Shown here piece after piece: positions 41,960-51,500 of a DNA stretch of 64,000 nucleotides (position 1 is the stretch's first letter; each line of letters opens with the position of its first letter). Under the pieces are notes generated by a model. That model was given only the letters and a program-made list of their open reading frames with translations. It was not told where the DNA came from and did not search any database. A program made the position numbers and the translations under genes. This DNA comes from Kutzneria sp. CA-103260. GTDB lineage: Bacteria > Actinomycetota > Actinomycetes > Mycobacteriales > Pseudonocardiaceae. The stretch covers positions 6,944,001 through 7,008,000 of the forward strand of contig NZ_CP073318.1 of assembly GCF_018263855.1 (NCBI RefSeq), written 5' to 3'.

Positions 41960-42052
41960 GGCGTGTTCGCCGATCCGCATTTCGGTGTGCCGGAGAGCGT
42001 GACTCGCCGGGGTTTGTGAGCCACGCCACAAGAGGCTGGGGCCGGAGATGGC

Positions 42053-42107
42053 GAATCCCGCTCTCGGGCGGCCATGACGGATTCATGGCCGCCCGAGAGC
42101 GGGATTC
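42053..42107. repeat. 25-bp perfect inverted repeat
   Basis: Arms 42053-42077 and 42083-42107 pair perfectly over 25 bp around a 5-base loop. It lies in a 433-base gap between lsr2 and the nucleoside hydrolase gene that otherwise holds no convincing gene. It comes after an already complete lsr2 terminator, so it may be a separate intergenic element or a second barrier to transcription. Confidence 0.8.
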
Positions 42108-42343
42108 GGTTGCCGTAGGGGCGGGTCGCGCGGACTTCAGCGGGGACCGCGGACCGGGACGCACCTCGGCGGAGCAGACCTCTGGGGCCGGACCCGCCGC
42201 TCCCCTCGACCAGCGGGTCCGCTTCCCCGAAGTCCCCGGTACGTCAACTATGGTGAACAAGCGGTCACGGTCGAAAGGGGTTGGCCGTTGCCAACCCAGG
42301 AAACACCCGGATCTTGCCCCTAGGGGCTTACATAATCGATCGT

Positions 42344-43318
42344 GTGCTGATCGTGGTGGACACAGATCCCGGCGTCGATGACGCGTTCGCTCTGGTCGGG
42401 CTGCTGGCCCGGGCTCGCCGGGGCGACTGCCGGGTGCTGGCGATCGGCACGGTGCACGGCAACCTGCCGCCGGCCCCGGGCGCGGATAACGCCCTGCGCA
42501 TCACCGAACTGCTCGAGATGGCCGTGCCGGTGGCCGTGGGGGCGGCGAAACCGCTGGTCGGGCCGGAGATGCAGTCGGGTCAGATCGTGCACGGGGAGGA
42601 CGGTCTGGGCGGCAACGCCGGCCCGAAGCCCCGGGCCACGCCGACCGCGGAGTCGGCCGCCGACCAGTTGGTCCGGTTAACCAGAACGCACCCGGGCGAG
42701 ATCACCGTGCTGGCGCTGGGCCCGCTGACCAACCTGGCGCTGGCCCTGGCGGCCGAGCCGGCGCTGCCGACCCTGGTCAAGAACGTGGTGTGGATGGGCG
42801 GCGTGTTCGACCGCCCGGGCACGGTCGGGATCGTCCAGGAGCCCAACGCCTGGCACGACCCGGAGGCGGCCGAGCAGGTGCTGGCCGCCGGCTTCGCGCT
42901 GACCGTGGTGCCGATCGACGCGGTGGAGCAGGCCTGGGCCGACGAGGCCTGGCTGGCCGAGCTGGCCGGCGTCGACCATCCGGTGGCCCGCGCGCTGACC
43001 GCCTGGCACAAGCAGTACCTGGACTTCTACTCGGGCACGGCGGCCGCCGGGCACGGCGGCCCGGGCATGCTGCTGTACGACCCGGTGGCGGCGGCGATCG
43101 CCCTGAACCCCGAGCTCGGCCGGTACGAGCGCCACGAGGTGGTGGTCGAACTGCAGGGCTACCTGCGCGGAGCCACCCTGGTGGACCGCCGGGCGGCCCC
43201 GCTGCCGGGCACCGAGCTGCCGGCCCGCCGGCCGGTCCAGGTGGCCGTCGGGGCCGACAGCGACCGGATCCTGGCCGATTTGCTGGCAGACATCGCCGGG
43301 CTGGGGAGGTATGTGTAA
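42344..43318 (+). CDS. Inosine/uridine-preferring nucleoside hydrolase
   Basis: A 324-residue N-ribohydrolase. The calcium-binding N-terminus VDTDPGVDDAFAL (DxDxxxDD) is intact, with GNAGPKPRATPT-region and VLALGPLTNLALAL as further family blocks, and the active-site region VWMGGVF. It cleaves nucleosides to base and ribose. GTG 42344 was chosen because the motif starts right after it; a TACATAAT box just upstream suggests a leaderless or very short leader. It is followed by a large HTH/NB-ARC/TPR gene after 24 bases, and a nucleobase permease lies nearby. Confidence 0.9.
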   Translation: MLIVVDTDPGVDDAFALVGLLARARRGDCRVLAIGTVHGNLPPAPGADNALRITELLEMAVPVAVGAAKPLVGPEMQSGQIVHGEDGLGGNAGPKPRATPTAESAADQLVRLTRTHPGEITVLALGPLTNLALALAAEPALPTLVKNVVWMGGVFDRPGTVGIVQEPNAWHDPEAAEQVLAAGFALTVVPIDAVEQAWADEAWLAELAGVDHPVARALTAWHKQYLDFYSGTAAAGHGGPGMLLYDPVAAAIALNPELGRYERHEVVVELQGYLRGATLVDRRAAPLPGTELPARRPVQVAVGADSDRILADLLADIAGLGRYV

Positions 43319-43342
43319 TACCCTCGGCGGCGGGGGTAAGGA

Positions 43343-45589
43343 ATGCGAGAAAGCTTCGGCCAGCATGTGCGGGCGCTGCGCACGCGGCGTGAGCTGTCGC
43401 TGCGTGGACTCGCCGAACTCGCCGGCATCACCCCCGGCTACCTGAGCAAGATCGAGAACGGCCGGCTGCCCTCGGTGGACATGGCCCGGATCCTGGACGA
43501 CGCGCTCGACGCGGACGGCACGCTGCTGGCCGTGCTGACGGTCGACCAGCTGCCCCGGCCGGCCCAGCTGCCGCTGGCCATGAGCGGCTTCGTCGGCCGG
43601 GAGGCCGAGGTCCGCGACCTCACCGCCGCGCTGGAGCGGCCGGCCGACAGCCGGGTGCCGCTGATCATCGCGGTGGACGGCCCGCCGGGCGCCGGCAAGA
43701 CCACCCTGGCCCTGCACTTCGCGCACCGGGCCATTCCCCGCTTCCCCGACGGCCAGCTCTACGCCGACCTGCGCGGCCACAGTCCGCACGACCGGCCGGC
43801 GCTGCCGGCCGAGGTGCTGGCCGACCTGCTGCGGGCGCTGGGCGTGCCGGCCGCCGGCACCGCCGACGTGGAGCACCTGGCCGCGCTCTACCGGTCGGCG
43901 CTGGCCGAGCGGCGGATGCTGATCGTGCTGGACAACGCGGCCGACTTCGCCCAGATCGAGCCGCTGCTGCCGGGCACCGCCCGCTGCGCGGTGATCATCA
44001 CCAGCCGGGAGCGGCTGTCCGGGCTGACGCTGCGGGCCAGCCCGCACCGGCTGACCCTGGGCCCGATGTCCGAGGACGAGTCGCTGGCCCTGCTGGCGAC
44101 CGTGCTCGGCCGGGAGCGCGCGGCCCGGGAGCCGGCGGCGCTGGCCTCGCTGGCCGCCCGGTGCGGCCGGCTGCCGCTGGCCCTGCGGGTGGCGGCCGAG
44201 CGGGCGGTCATGATCCCCGACTACGACCTGCACGACCTGGTCACCGAGCTGGATTCGGAACGCCTGGACGTGCTCGGCGTGGAGGACGCGGACGTGCGGA
44301 CGGTGTTCTCCTGGTCGCTGCGCCGCCTCGACCCGGACGCCGCGCGGCTGTTCCCGCTGCTCGGGCTGCACCCCGGCCCGCAGATCAGCGGCCGGGCCGC
44401 CGCCGCGTTCGCCGGCATGCCGCACGCCTTCGCCCGCCGCGCCACGGCCCGGCTCACCCACGCGCACCTGCTGCGGGCGGTCGGCCGCGACCGCTACACG
44501 TTCCACGACCTGATCCGCGACTACGCCGCCGAGCTGGCCGACCGCCAGGTCACCGACATCTCGGCGGCGGTGCACCGGCTGGCTTCCTGGTACCTGCACT
44601 CGGCGGCGGCCGCCTGCCATGTGCTGGCCCCGTTCCGCTTCGACCCGATGGACAAGGACGGGCTGCCGGCGGGCGTGCACCCGCTGGCCTGGACCGAGGA
44701 CGAGGCCGGGGCGCTGGACGCGCTGCGGTGGTGCGACGCCGAGCTGGCCAACATCGTGCCGATCATCCAGCTGGCCATGGACCACGGCCACGACAAGCTG
44801 GCCTGGCAGCTGCCGGTGACGCTGTGGACCTACCTGCTGCAACGGCGGCCGTGGACGGTGTGGCTGCGCAGCCATGAGCTGGCCCGGGAGGCGACCCGCC
44901 GGCTGGGCGACCGCGCGGCCGAGGGCTGGGTGGTGACCAACCTGGCCGAGGGCTACCGGCGGATGGGCGACCTGGAGCCGGCCAGCCGCCTGTACGACGA
45001 GGCGCGGGCGCTGCGGGCCGAGGTCGGGGACCGCTACGGCCTGGCCTGGGCGCTGGCCGGCTCCGGGTTCCTCGCCGCCGACCTGGGCGACCACGCGCGG
45101 GCGCAGGACTTCGCCGACCAGGCGACGCAGATATTCCTGACGTACAAGGACATCCAGGGCCAGGCCCTGTGCCTGATGACCCGCGGCGACGTGCTGCGGC
45201 TGCGCGGCGATCTGGACGGCGGGCTCGCCCTGTGCGGGCTGGCGCTGGGCATGATGGTGGACATCGCCTCGTTGGAGGGGCAGGTCTACGTGCTGCGCAA
45301 GATGGTGGAGATCCACTTGCTGCGCAACAACTTCCCGCACGCGCTGGCGTTGCTGGACGATGCCGTGACGACCGGCCGGGAGCTGCGCGACCGCTGGGCC
45401 CAGGCCGAGTCGCTGACCCGGCGCGGCGACGTGCTGATGGAGCTGGGCCGCCGCGACGACGCCCGCGCGTCCTGGCAGCAGGCCGTGACGCTCTACGACG
45501 AGATCGACGACACCACCGGCAGCCGCTCGGTCAGGGAACTGCTGGCTGGTGTGCTGACCGCCAGCTCAGGACCGCCCGACAACACGTGA
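43343..45589 (+). CDS. HTH-NB-ARC-TPR signalling regulator (STAND ATPase)
   Basis: A 748-residue protein. Residues about 5-60 are an XRE-type helix-turn-helix (LRGLAELAGITPGYLSKIENG); an NB-ARC ATPase follows with Walker A DGPPGAGKTTLALHF and Walker B RRMLIVLDN and SRERLSGL; the rest is TPR-like helices (NLAEGYRRMGDLEPASRLYDEARAL). This STAND layout fits a ligand-switched transcriptional regulator. It starts 24 bases after the nucleoside hydrolase gene, so a link to nucleoside metabolism is plausible. Its 3' end overlaps the convergent glycosylase-like gene by 59 bases. Confidence 0.9.
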   Translation: MRESFGQHVRALRTRRELSLRGLAELAGITPGYLSKIENGRLPSVDMARILDDALDADGTLLAVLTVDQLPRPAQLPLAMSGFVGREAEVRDLTAALERPADSRVPLIIAVDGPPGAGKTTLALHFAHRAIPRFPDGQLYADLRGHSPHDRPALPAEVLADLLRALGVPAAGTADVEHLAALYRSALAERRMLIVLDNAADFAQIEPLLPGTARCAVIITSRERLSGLTLRASPHRLTLGPMSEDESLALLATVLGRERAAREPAALASLAARCGRLPLALRVAAERAVMIPDYDLHDLVTELDSERLDVLGVEDADVRTVFSWSLRRLDPDAARLFPLLGLHPGPQISGRAAAAFAGMPHAFARRATARLTHAHLLRAVGRDRYTFHDLIRDYAAELADRQVTDISAAVHRLASWYLHSAAAACHVLAPFRFDPMDKDGLPAGVHPLAWTEDEAGALDALRWCDAELANIVPIIQLAMDHGHDKLAWQLPVTLWTYLLQRRPWTVWLRSHELAREATRRLGDRAAEGWVVTNLAEGYRRMGDLEPASRLYDEARALRAEVGDRYGLAWALAGSGFLAADLGDHARAQDFADQATQIFLTYKDIQGQALCLMTRGDVLRLRGDLDGGLALCGLALGMMVDIASLEGQVYVLRKMVEIHLLRNNFPHALALLDDAVTTGRELRDRWAQAESLTRRGDVLMELGRRDDARASWQQAVTLYDEIDDTTGSRSVRELLAGVLTASSGPPDNT

Positions 45590-46430
45590 TCAGACTGTCC
45601 CGCAAGGGTTTCGCCTGCTCGGCGAAGGACGCCTGCAGACGCGCGTACTCGGCCCGCCCGGCCGCGTCCTCGATCCGCACCGGCTGGTAGCCCAGCTCCG
45701 ACAGGTCGTACGGGCTGGCCTTCATGTCCAGCTCGCGGATCCGCGAGGCCAGCTCGAAGCAGTCGGCCACCAGCTCGGACGGCACGTACGGCTCCATCTT
45801 GTAGGACACCTTGTACAGGTCCATGTTGCCGTGCAGGCAGCCCGGCTGCTCCAGCTCGACCTGCGACTCCCGGGTCGGCTGCAGGGTGTTGCGCGGCCGG
45901 GCCGGCGGGGTGAAGAAGCGGAACGCGTCGAAGTGTCCACATCGGACGTTCGATGCCTCCACCAGCTCGTCGGTTCCCTGGTGCCCCAGGCGCAGCGGCC
46001 AGCCGAAGTGCCGGACCTGCTCCGGCGTCTGCCGGTACACCATGGCCCACTCGTGCAGCCCGAAGCAGTTCAGCCGCGGCGGCCGGGACGCGGTCGCGCT
46101 CAGCAGGGCCAGGTAGAACTCGGCGGTGCGGACCCGGGGCTCGGTGCAGGCGGCCGGGTCCAGCGTCACGCCCTCGTCGGTGCGGTGATAGCCGCGGTAG
46201 TCCAGAAACTCGTCGGCGTCGCCGGCCAGCACCACGCCCAGGCCGGGATGCCACCGCTCCAGCCGGCCCGGCCGGTGCGAGTAGTACGTGAACAGGAAGT
46301 CGTGCACCGGGTGCTTTTCCTTGGCCAGCGCCCGTTCCCGGTGCGGCTGGGTCCACTGCCGGACCCGGTCGACGTGCGCGCGCTGCCGGGCCCGCCACTC
46401 GGGTTCGGTCAGCACCGTCGTCGCGTCCAC
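45531..46430 (-). CDS. 3-Methyladenine DNA glycosylase-like protein
   Basis: A 299-residue protein of a uniform actinobacterial family usually annotated as 3-methyladenine DNA glycosylase. Visible conserved blocks: KEKHPVHDFLFTYYSHRP, RLERWHPGLGVVL, LNCFGLHEWAMVY and GCLHGNMDLYKVSYKM. The classical helix-hairpin-helix with its GPG loop is not visible, so the enzymatic assignment rests on family naming only. GTG 46430 was chosen; the longer frame runs through the permease gene and is a shadow. It lies 20 bases after the permease gene stop, same strand. Confidence 0.7.
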   Translation of the reverse strand: MDATTVLTEPEWRARQRAHVDRVRQWTQPHRERALAKEKHPVHDFLFTYYSHRPGRLERWHPGLGVVLAGDADEFLDYRGYHRTDEGVTLDPAACTEPRVRTAEFYLALLSATASRPPRLNCFGLHEWAMVYRQTPEQVRHFGWPLRLGHQGTDELVEASNVRCGHFDAFRFFTPPARPRNTLQPTRESQVELEQPGCLHGNMDLYKVSYKMEPYVPSELVADCFELASRIRELDMKASPYDLSELGYQPVRIEDAAGRAEYARLQASFAEQAKPLRDSLITCCRAVLSWRSAHQPAVP

Positions 46431-46450
46431 CCGACAACGGTAACCGGCGG

Positions 46451-47890
46451 TCAGGCGGCCGTGGTCCTGGCCCTGGAGGTGAGCAGGGCGTACAGGATGC
46501 CGGAGAGCAGGAAGCCCAGCACCACACCCAGGTTGGTGATGGCCAGCGTGCTGTTGGCGATGGCCGGCGGCATCAGGAAGCCGGTGATCACCGCCAGGTG
46601 CGGGTCGGCCGAGGTGACCAGGCCCAGCCCGACCACGGTGCCCACGACCATGGAGCCGATACCGGCCCAGTTGAACCGGCCGTAGCGGCCGTTGACGTCG
46701 TCCAGCGCGGCGGTGTCGTAGCCGTCGCGGCGGTGCAGCAGCAGGTCGACCAGGAACACCGCGGCCCAGGCCGCCGCGCCGACCCCGGTGATCAGCAGGA
46801 ACGCCTGGAAGACGCTGGCGAAGGTGGGAGCGACGAACACCATGTAGATGCCGCCGATGATCATCAGCACCCCGTCGACGCCGGCGGTCACCGGCCGCGG
46901 CAGCCGCACCCCGATGGCCTGCAGCACCAGGCCCGAGGAGTACAGGTCGACCGCGCCGGCGGCGGTGACGCTGATGATCACGCTGATCAGGTACGGCACC
47001 AGGAACCAGGTCGGGGCCTGGGCGGCCAGCGCGCCGATCGGGTCCTTGGCCACCGCGCCGGCCAGGGCCGGGTCGCTGGTCGACAGCAGCACGCCCAGCA
47101 GCACCAGCAGGCCCTGCGTGACGCCACCGCCGGCCGCGGTCCAGCCCAGCACCGCTCGCCCGGGGGTGTCGCGGGGCAGGTAGCGGGAGTAGTCGGCGCC
47201 GGCGGCCAGCCAGCCCAGGCCGGTGCCGGCCATGGTCAGCACGATGCCGCCGAGGAAGACCACGCCGGAGCCGGCCTTGCCGGCGCTCAGGTCGAAGTGC
47301 AGGTGCGGCAGCACCACGATCAGGTAGACCACGGTGACCACGGCGGTGATCAGGGTCAGCCAGCGCTGCACCCGCTGGATCACGTGATAGCCGTACACAC
47401 CGAGCACGATCGTGCCCAGCGCGATCACCGCGAAGGCCAGCGCCACCATGCCGGTGTTGCCGAGTCCGGGCGACAGGCGTTCCAACACGGTCCGGGTGGC
47501 CAGCGCGCCGAGCGCCACGCTGACGGTCTCCCAGCCGACCACCGTGATGTAGGTGATCACCGTCGGCAACCGGCTGCCCAGCACGCCGAACGAGGCCCGG
47601 CTCAGCATCATCGCCGGCGCGCCGCCCCGCTTGCCGGCGATCGCGACCGCGCCGACCAACGGATAGGACAGGACGAGCCCGATGACCACGGCCAGCATCG
47701 CCTGCCACCAGTTCAGGCCGACGGCCACCACGAACAGGCCGTAGCCGACCGGCAGCATGCTCAGGTTGGCCGCCGACCACACCCAGAACTGCCGGCTCGG
47801 CCGGCCGTAGCGCTCGTCGTCGGGAACGTGCTCGATGCCCCGCTGCTCGATGCCCCGTTCGGCCGTCACCGTCCGTGTTTCCCGGTTCAC
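46451..47890 (-). CDS. NCS1-family nucleobase (cytosine/purine) permease
   Basis: About 479 residues with roughly 12 membrane segments. The NCS1 hallmarks are FWVWSAANLSMLPV in helix 1, GAPAMMLSRASFGVLGSR, GWLAAGADYSRYLPRDTP in helix 6 and GAVDLYSSGL. It imports cytosine, purines or related bases by cation symport. GTG 47890 was chosen; a GTG at 47926 is possible. It is upstream of the glycosylase-like gene in the same orientation and near the nucleoside hydrolase, which suggests base salvage. Confidence 0.88.
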   Translation of the reverse strand: MNRETRTVTAERGIEQRGIEHVPDDERYGRPSRQFWVWSAANLSMLPVGYGLFVVAVGLNWWQAMLAVVIGLVLSYPLVGAVAIAGKRGGAPAMMLSRASFGVLGSRLPTVITYITVVGWETVSVALGALATRTVLERLSPGLGNTGMVALAFAVIALGTIVLGVYGYHVIQRVQRWLTLITAVVTVVYLIVVLPHLHFDLSAGKAGSGVVFLGGIVLTMAGTGLGWLAAGADYSRYLPRDTPGRAVLGWTAAGGGVTQGLLVLLGVLLSTSDPALAGAVAKDPIGALAAQAPTWFLVPYLISVIISVTAAGAVDLYSSGLVLQAIGVRLPRPVTAGVDGVLMIIGGIYMVFVAPTFASVFQAFLLITGVGAAAWAAVFLVDLLLHRRDGYDTAALDDVNGRYGRFNWAGIGSMVVGTVVGLGLVTSADPHLAVITGFLMPPAIANSTLAITNLGVVLGFLLSGILYALLTSRARTTAA

Positions 47891-47948
47891 CGGCTCACCG
47901 TAGCGGGGGAACCCGGTCCTGATCACGACCTTGGTCGAAAGTGGGACG

Positions 47949-49106
47949 TCAGGCGACCGGTTCGGCCCAGTCGATGTGGTGGGCGTACAGCCAGGCCCGC
48001 GACTGCTGCCGGTCGTTGAGCTGCTCGGCCAGCACCTCGTCGCCGCTGTCCTGGGTCTGGCCGTCGTTGGCGCTGGTCGCCACCAGCCGCTCCACCCGCT
48101 CCCGGCGGATCCGCTCGTAGGCCAGGAAAGCGGCGTGGCGGGGCCGGTCGCGCAGGCACTTGGCCAGCACCACCGCGTCCTCCAACGCCATCGACGCGCC
48201 CTGGCCGGCCGCCGGGGAGGCGGCGTGGGCGGCGTCGCCGACCAGCACCATCGGGCCGTGGTGCCAGCACGGCGTGGACGGCACGTCGTAGGCGTTGCCG
48301 CCGATGATCTCCTCCCAGGTGGCCTCGATGATCCGGCGCGACGGCGCGGTGTCGGCGATGAAGAACTCGGCCGCCTTGCGCCGCCAGCCGTCGGTCATGG
48401 TGGCGGCGATCTGCTCCCGGGACAGTTCCGGGCCGGGCAGCCGGGCGAACCAGTAGGTCTCGCCCTGCGGCGAGGTGGTGTAGCCGAAGAAGGCCCGCTT
48501 GCCCTGGATCATCCGGTACGCGTCCGGGGACAGCGGCAGCGTCGGGTCGTCGGTGTAGCCGTACAGCACGTTCAGGCCGGTGTAGCGGGGTTGCGGCGCG
48601 GCCGGGTCGATGAGCGCGCGGACCCGGGAGTGGATGCCGTCGGCCCCGATCAGCACGTCGCCGACCTCCCTCGAGCCGTCCTCGAACACGGCCGCCACCC
48701 GGTCGCCCTCCGGCACCGCGTCGACGAGGCGTTTGCCGTGGCTGACCGGAATTCCCCGGCGGCGTGCCTCTTCGGTCAGCGCCCGGTAGAGGTCGGCGCG
48801 GCGCATGGTCCGCGGGTCGTGGCGGGTCTCGACTTGGCCGGCGATGTGTTGTCGGCCCAGCACCTGGCCGGCGCCGTTGAGGAATTCCACGGTGGTGGCC
48901 GGGAAGGACACGGCCTCGACGACCTCGGCGGCGTCGACCGCGGCCAGCGCGTCCATGCCGTTGTTCATGATCGTCAGGAAGGCGCCGACGTCGTCGCCGC
49001 CGACCGGATAGGCCTCGAACACGCCGGTCTCGATGCCGGCCTTGTGCAGCGCGAGGGCGGTCGCCGGTCCGGCGACACCGCCTCCGATGATCAGCACCCG
49101 GGTCAT
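47949..49106 (-). CDS. FAD-dependent monooxygenase
   Basis: A 385-residue group A flavoprotein monooxygenase. FAD-binding GGGVAGPATALAL at the N-terminus, GADGIHSRVR (DG motif) in the middle and GDAAHAASPAAGQGASMALED near residue 290 are all intact. It hydroxylates or epoxidises an aromatic or polyketide-like substrate using NAD(P)H and oxygen; the TetX-like group is close, and some members inactivate antibiotics. It stands divergent from the sugar ABC operon with a 103-base gap. Confidence 0.92.
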   Translation of the reverse strand: MTRVLIIGGGVAGPATALALHKAGIETGVFEAYPVGGDDVGAFLTIMNNGMDALAAVDAAEVVEAVSFPATTVEFLNGAGQVLGRQHIAGQVETRHDPRTMRRADLYRALTEEARRRGIPVSHGKRLVDAVPEGDRVAAVFEDGSREVGDVLIGADGIHSRVRALIDPAAPQPRYTGLNVLYGYTDDPTLPLSPDAYRMIQGKRAFFGYTTSPQGETYWFARLPGPELSREQIAATMTDGWRRKAAEFFIADTAPSRRIIEATWEEIIGGNAYDVPSTPCWHHGPMVLVGDAAHAASPAAGQGASMALEDAVVLAKCLRDRPRHAAFLAYERIRRERVERLVATSANDGQTQDSGDEVLAEQLNDRQQSRAWLYAHHIDWAEPVA

Positions 49107-49160
49107 GGAACAGTGAGCGTACCGGCGCTCTCCGTGCTGGTCCGCAGCCCAAATCTATGA

Positions 49161-49172
49161 TTGTGTGAACAA
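49161..49172. promoter_or_regulatory. Short palindrome in divergent promoter
   Basis: TTGT-GTGA-ACAA lies between the FAD monooxygenase and the sugar-binding protein genes, about 38 bases before the latter. It is a weak candidate site for a sugar-responsive repressor. Confidence 0.3.
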
Positions 49173-49209
49173 ATTCGCCGCCGCCGCGTGAACGAAAGGG
49201 GCCTGGAGA

Positions 49210-50550
49210 GTGACCATCGGTCGAAGGCGCCTGTTGGGACTCGGCCTCGGTGCACTGGGCGCCGCCGCGCTGGCCGGCTGCGCGCCGCCGGGCGCGAACC
49301 CGGTGAACTCGCAGCCGACCGTGCCGGCCGCCGCGCCCGGCGAGAAGATCACCCTGACCTACTGGGCCTGGCTCAAGGACCTGCAGAAGGTCTGCGACAT
49401 CTGGAATGCCAAGAACCCGAACGTGCAGGTCGAGGCGGTGTTCAGCCTCGGCGGGGCCAGCGGCGGCTACCAGAAGATGTACTCCGCGCTGGCCGCCGGC
49501 GGCGGGCCCGACCTGGCCCAGGTCGAACTGCGCAGCGTGCCCGAGTTCATGCTCGTCGGCGGCCTGGTCGACCTGTCCCGCTACGGCGCCAAGCAGTACG
49601 CCTCGCGCTACGACGAGGCGGCCTGGGGCCAGGTGAACTTCAACGGCGGCGTGTACGCCATCCCCCAGGACACCGGCCCGATGGCCTGGTACTACCAGCC
49701 GGAGGTGCTGGCCAAGGTCGGCGGGCAGCCACCGGCCACTTGGGACGAATGGGCCCAGCTGGCCGAGGCGCTGCACAAGAAGGATCCCAGCGTGTACCTG
49801 GAATCCTTCTCCGTCGCCGACGCCTCGCCGTTCATCTCCTACGCCGCGCAGGCCGGGGCCAAGTGGTTCACGCCGACCGACAACGGCTGGCTGGTCAACC
49901 TCACCGACGACGCTTCCCTGATGGTGGCCCGGTTCTTCGACAAGGCCGTGGACAACGGCTGGGTGCAGACCGGTTTCGACGCCTACAGTCCCGGTTGGAC
50001 GGCCGCCGCCGGCAACGGCCAGATCGCCGCGGTGACCGGTGCGTCCTGGTCGGACGCGCTGGTGGAGACCATCGGCACCGGCTCCGGCAAATGGAAGGTC
50101 GCGCCGATGGCCAAGTGGCCCAGCGGTTTCGGGTCGACCGCGCTGGGCGGGTCGAGCGCGGCGGTGCTGGCCAACAGCAAGCACCCCAAGGAAGCCATGG
50201 ACTTCGCGGTGTGGATGACCACAAGCAAGGAGGGGGTCGACGCCATGATCAAGTACTGTGGCATCGGCTGGTCCCCGGCCCGCGACTACATCGGCGCGCA
50301 GCGGCAGCAGCCCAGCGAGTACTTCAGCGGCCAGAACTACAACACCGACGTCTTCGTGCCGGCGGCCAAGCAGCAGCCGACCGACTGGCGCTGGTGGCCG
50401 ATCACCCAGCGCACGATCTACGCGCTGTCCGACCAGTTCCGGCGCAAGCTGACCGCCGGGCAGTCCTTCGTGGACAGTCTGCACCTCGCCCAGAAGACCA
50501 CTGTGGACACCATGCGGCAGATCGGCCTGACCGTGCAGGAGGCGAAGTGA
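49210..50550 (+). CDS. Sugar ABC transporter substrate-binding lipoprotein
   Basis: A 446-residue extracytoplasmic binding protein (family 1). Twin-arginine-like start TIGRRRLLG and lipobox LAGC at about residue 24 anchor it to the membrane. ITLTYWAWLKDLQKVCDIWN and WYYQPEVLAKVG are typical sugar-binding blocks. The following permease gene overlaps by four bases (GTGA). With the beta-galactosidase downstream, the ligand is probably a galactoside or related glycan fragment. Confidence 0.93.
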   Translation: MTIGRRRLLGLGLGALGAAALAGCAPPGANPVNSQPTVPAAAPGEKITLTYWAWLKDLQKVCDIWNAKNPNVQVEAVFSLGGASGGYQKMYSALAAGGGPDLAQVELRSVPEFMLVGGLVDLSRYGAKQYASRYDEAAWGQVNFNGGVYAIPQDTGPMAWYYQPEVLAKVGGQPPATWDEWAQLAEALHKKDPSVYLESFSVADASPFISYAAQAGAKWFTPTDNGWLVNLTDDASLMVARFFDKAVDNGWVQTGFDAYSPGWTAAAGNGQIAAVTGASWSDALVETIGTGSGKWKVAPMAKWPSGFGSTALGGSSAAVLANSKHPKEAMDFAVWMTTSKEGVDAMIKYCGIGWSPARDYIGAQRQQPSEYFSGQNYNTDVFVPAAKQQPTDWRWWPITQRTIYALSDQFRRKLTAGQSFVDSLHLAQKTTVDTMRQIGLTVQEAK

Positions 50551-51500
50551 GCACCACCGAGACCTCCGTGTCCGCGCCCGCCGCGGCGGCCGCGCCGTCG
50601 GCCCCGGCCCGTCGCCGCCGGGCTTTCCTGGCCGCGCCGTGGATCCTGCTCGCCCCGTTCCTCGCCCTGTTCCTGCTCACGGTCCTGGGCCCGGTGATCC
50701 TGGCCGTGGTGCAGAGCTTCACCCGCATCAACCGGGCCGGCCTGTTCGGCGAGAAGGGGGTGACCAGCGGGTTCGCCGGATTCGACAACTACGTCCAGGC
50801 CCTGTCCAACAGCAACTTCATCCAGGCCATCGGCCGGGTGCTGCTGTTCGGCGTCGTGCAGGTGCCGGTGATGACGGTGTTCGCCACCGTGCTGGCCCTG
50901 CTGCTGGAATCGGCCTCGGCCCGCTGGCCGGCGTTCTTCCGCGCCGCCTACTTCCTGCCGTACGGCATTCCCGGCGTGATCGCCACCATCCTGTGGTCGT
51001 TCCTGTACGTGCCCGGCCTGAGCCCGATCGTCGACGTGGGCAAGCTGGTCGGCCTGGACATCGACTTCCTCGGCCCGAACACGGTGCTGTGGTCCATCGC
51101 CAACATCGTCACCTGGACCTACACCGGCTACAACATGCTGGTCATCATCGCCCAGCTGAAGTCGATCCCGTCCGAGATCTACGAGGCGGCCAGGGTGGAC
51201 GGGGCCTCCCCGCTGCGCATCGCGGCGTCCATCCAGCTGCCGCTGATCCGGCCGGCCCTGATCCTCAGCGTGGTGTTCAGCATCATCGGCACGCTGCAAC
51301 TGTTCGTCGAGCCGATGGTGCTGCGCACGGTGGCCCCGGCGATCGTCACCGAGTACACGCCCAACCTGAGCGCGTACACCAATGCCTTCGCCTACAACGA
51401 CTACGGCATCGCCTCGGCCGAGGCCGTGATCATCGCGGTGGCCGCGTTCGTGCTGTCGTTCGGCTTCCTCGCCTGGACCAACCGGAAGGGGCGGTCATGA
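50547..51500 (+). CDS. Sugar ABC transporter permease (MalF/UgpA type)
   Basis: A 317-residue membrane protein with six helices after an Ala/Pro-rich cytoplasmic tail. The EAA loop is EIYEAARVDGASPLRIAASI, the contact to the ATPase. GTG 50547 overlaps the binding-protein stop. Paired with the next permease. Confidence 0.94.
   Translation: MSTTETSVSAPAAAAAPSAPARRRRAFLAAPWILLAPFLALFLLTVLGPVILAVVQSFTRINRAGLFGEKGVTSGFAGFDNYVQALSNSNFIQAIGRVLLFGVVQVPVMTVFATVLALLLESASARWPAFFRAAYFLPYGIPGVIATILWSFLYVPGLSPIVDVGKLVGLDIDFLGPNTVLWSIANIVTWTYTGYNMLVIIAQLKSIPSEIYEAARVDGASPLRIAASIQLPLIRPALILSVVFSIIGTLQLFVEPMVLRTVAPAIVTEYTPNLSAYTNAFAYNDYGIASAEAVIIAVAAFVLSFGFLAWTNRKGRS

Noticed and set aside
42016..42381. A + strand frame through the 25-bp hairpin
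   Set aside because: It crosses a perfect inverted repeat, overlaps the nucleoside hydrolase start and has no domain.
43343..45589. A SARP/AfsR-type cluster activator
   Set aside because: The N-terminus is an XRE-type helix-turn-helix, not the OmpR-like winged helix and BTAD of SARPs.
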